A DNA stretch of 64,000 bases, from contig OY781919.1 in NCBI GenBank assembly GCA_963677215.1, forward strand, positions 62,001 through 126,000, given 5' to 3'. This DNA is from G963676795 sp963677215. Its GTDB lineage: Bacteria; Desulfobacterota; Desulfuromonadia; Desulfuromonadales; Geopsychrobacteraceae. Below, piece by piece: positions 62,568 to 64,000 of this stretch (position 1 is the stretch's first letter; every line of letters begins with the position of its first letter). Made by a program: the position numbers and the translations under genes. The notes under the pieces are model-generated. The model was not told the DNA's origin, did no database searches, and saw nothing but the letters and a program-made list of their open reading frames with translations.

Positions 62568-64000
62568 TCAGTCCTCCTCCAGCAGATCGACATCCAGACA
62601 GAGGGCCTGAAGTTCCTTGATCAGAACGTTGAACGACTCCGGAAGTCCGGCTTCAAGGGTATGCTTACCCTTGACGATCGCTTCATACATTCTGGTCCGG
62701 CCGGCAACGTCATCCGACTTGACGGTCAGGAATTCCTGCAGAGCATGAGCCGCTCCATAGGCTTCCATGGCCCAGACCTCCATCTCACCCAGACGCTGGC
62801 CACCGAACTGTGCCTTACCACCAAGCGGTTGCTGGGTGACGAGGCTGTAGGGACCGATCGAACGGGCGTGGATCTTGTCATCAACTAGGTGATGCAGTTT
62901 AAGCATGTACATGATCCCGACGGTGACCTTTTCCTTGAACGCTTCACCGGTCTTGCCATCATAGAGAGTCATCTGGCCGCTGGTGTCGAAACCGGCGCGA
63001 GCCAGTTCGGCTTTCATCTTCTCTTCTGGCACACCTTCAAAGACCGGAGAGGCCATCGGCACACCCATGAACAGGCGACGAGCTAGGACCTTGACCTCTT
63101 CCTCATCGAGGCCATCAATGAAGTCAAAGAGCTCTGGATCATTGTAAGCCGTCTTGATCTGTTCCTTGAGAGCTGACTCACTATATTTCTCTTCCATCAC
63201 CTTGCGGATCTGATTACCAAGACCGCGGGCAGCAAGCCCCAGGTGAGTCTCCAGAATCTGGCCGACGTTCATACGCGACGGAACACCCAGAGGGTTCAGC
63301 ACGATCTCAACAGGAGTACCGTCTTCCATGTACGGCATATCCTCCTGTGGCAGGATACGTGACAGGACACCCTTGTTACCGTGACGGCCGGCCATCTTGT
63401 CACCGACCTGCAGCTTACGCTTGATGGCAATATAGACCTTGACCATCTTGATGACGCCTGGAGGGAGATCGTCGCCGCGCTTGCACTTCTCGATCTTGTC
63501 CTCAAAGACAGCCTTGATCAGCTCTTCACGCTCGGCCAGACGGGCCAGCAGAGTGGAGACCTTGGCTTCGACGTCGCTGTCACCGGCAACAGAGATTTCC
63601 GCGATACGCTCGAAAGGAACCTTGTCGAATCCCTCTGCGGAGATTTCCTGTTTCTTGACCAGCACCGCACTGCCGTCCCTGCCTTCGACATCGACAGCCG
63701 CAGTCAGACCGACCAGAAGCGAGCGGATCTTGTTGCGGGTCGAATTACGCAAGATCCGGATCTCGTCTTCCTGATCCTTTTTCAGCTTGTCAATTTCGCG
63801 GGCTTCGATCTGCTCGGTCCGGGAATCCTTGTCGGAACCTTTCCGCGAGAAGACCCGGGCACCGATAACGACACCTTCCTCACCCGGAGGTACACGCAAC
63901 GAGGTATCACGGACATCACCGGCTTTTTCACCAAAGATGGCGCGCAGCAATTTCTCTTCCGGAGAAAGCTGAGTTTCGCCTTTTGGAGTGATCTTGCCGA
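62568..64000 (-). CDS. rpoB: DNA-directed RNA polymerase beta subunit, C-terminal part (start outside window)
   Basis: The frame is open to the right edge; 477 full codons are present. It enters with the TPKGETQLSPEEKLLRAIFG stretch, then DTSLRVPPGEEGVVIGARVF, the flap-proximal region, GRHGNKGVLSRILPQEDMPY (conserved, active-centre lysine/His region) and the C-terminal GGKAQFGGQRLGEMEVWAME that interacts with beta'. The last residues are LLEED. A hairpin overlaps the stop codon (GACTGAGC/GCTCAGTC). The rifampicin region is outside the window. Confidence 0.97.
   Translation of the reverse strand, partial: GKITPKGETQLSPEEKLLRAIFGEKAGDVRDTSLRVPPGEEGVVIGARVFSRKGSDKDSRTEQIEAREIDKLKKDQEDEIRILRNSTRNKIRSLLVGLTAAVDVEGRDGSAVLVKKQEISAEGFDKVPFERIAEISVAGDSDVEAKVSTLLARLAEREELIKAVFEDKIEKCKRGDDLPPGVIKMVKVYIAIKRKLQVGDKMAGRHGNKGVLSRILPQEDMPYMEDGTPVEIVLNPLGVPSRMNVGQILETHLGLAARGLGNQIRKVMEEKYSESALKEQIKTAYNDPELFDFIDGLDEEEVKVLARRLFMGVPMASPVFEGVPEEKMKAELARAGFDTSGQMTLYDGKTGEAFKEKVTVGIMYMLKLHHLVDDKIHARSIGPYSLVTQQPLGGKAQFGGQRLGEMEVWAMEAYGAAHALQEFLTVKSDDVAGRTRMYEAIVKGKHTLEAGLPESFNVLIKELQALCLDVDLLEED

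Overview
The window looks like a chromosomal segment of a Desulfuromonadales-type bacterium (Desulfuromonas / Syntrophotalea (Pelobacter) / Geobacter relatives). This is inferred from gene content: a bc-type quinol oxidoreductase whose cytochrome c is a membrane-anchored pentaheme protein, an Rnf complex beside acetate kinase, pyruvate phosphate dikinase next to glyQS, many c-di-GMP and HDOD signalling proteins, and the order secY-adk-map-rpmJ with no infA between map and rpmJ. No species call is possible from sequence alone.

Layout. 1-5.2 kb: the N-terminal part of a sodium:solute symporter running off the left edge, an IclR regulator, then modE-like and moaA (molybdenum regulation and molybdopterin synthesis), and a TetR regulator. 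5.25-11.7 kb: a GC-rich rnfABCDGE operon and ackA, all leftward. 12.1-20 kb: an NAD(P) dehydrogenase, tRNA-Arg(CCG), a protein with four tandem MshEN-like motifs plus a CheX-like domain, a Cys-rich small protein, the operon DUF1573-Rieske-cytochrome b-pentaheme cytochrome c, hpt, a DUF3426 zinc-finger membrane protein and a 2[4Fe-4S] ferredoxin. 20.2-31 kb: signalling genes (PAS histidine kinase, single-domain receiver, PAS-GGDEF; HDOD-GAF-kinase, REC-PAS-GGDEF-EAL), broken up by a rhomboid protease and a FAH hydrolase/DUF2520 pair. 31-39 kb: mgtE-recO-glyQ-glyS-ppdK, leftward. 39-64 kb: the complete alpha, spc, S10 and str ribosomal operons as one leftward run, preceded by rpoC and the 3' part of rpoB.

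How the genes connect. Rnf couples ferredoxin and NAD to an ion gradient; acetate kinase, PpdK and the small ferredoxin fit the same fermentative or anaerobic respiratory metabolism. The bc complex with its pentaheme subunit passes quinol electrons to the periplasm. In the signalling block, two histidine kinases sit beside c-di-GMP enzymes, and the MshEN-repeat/CheX protein is a plausible c-di-GMP reader.

Most of the window is conserved housekeeping DNA. The least ordinary items are the four-fold MshEN-type repeat fused to a CheX-like domain that lacks the usual glutamate, the Cys-rich 78-residue protein, and several structured leaders and palindromes next to regulator or transporter genes. 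Several real genes are under 60 codons (the 52-residue membrane protein, ferredoxin, rpmJ, rpmD) and are listed here. Start codons were moved to internal sites where a ribosome binding site and family length supported it.
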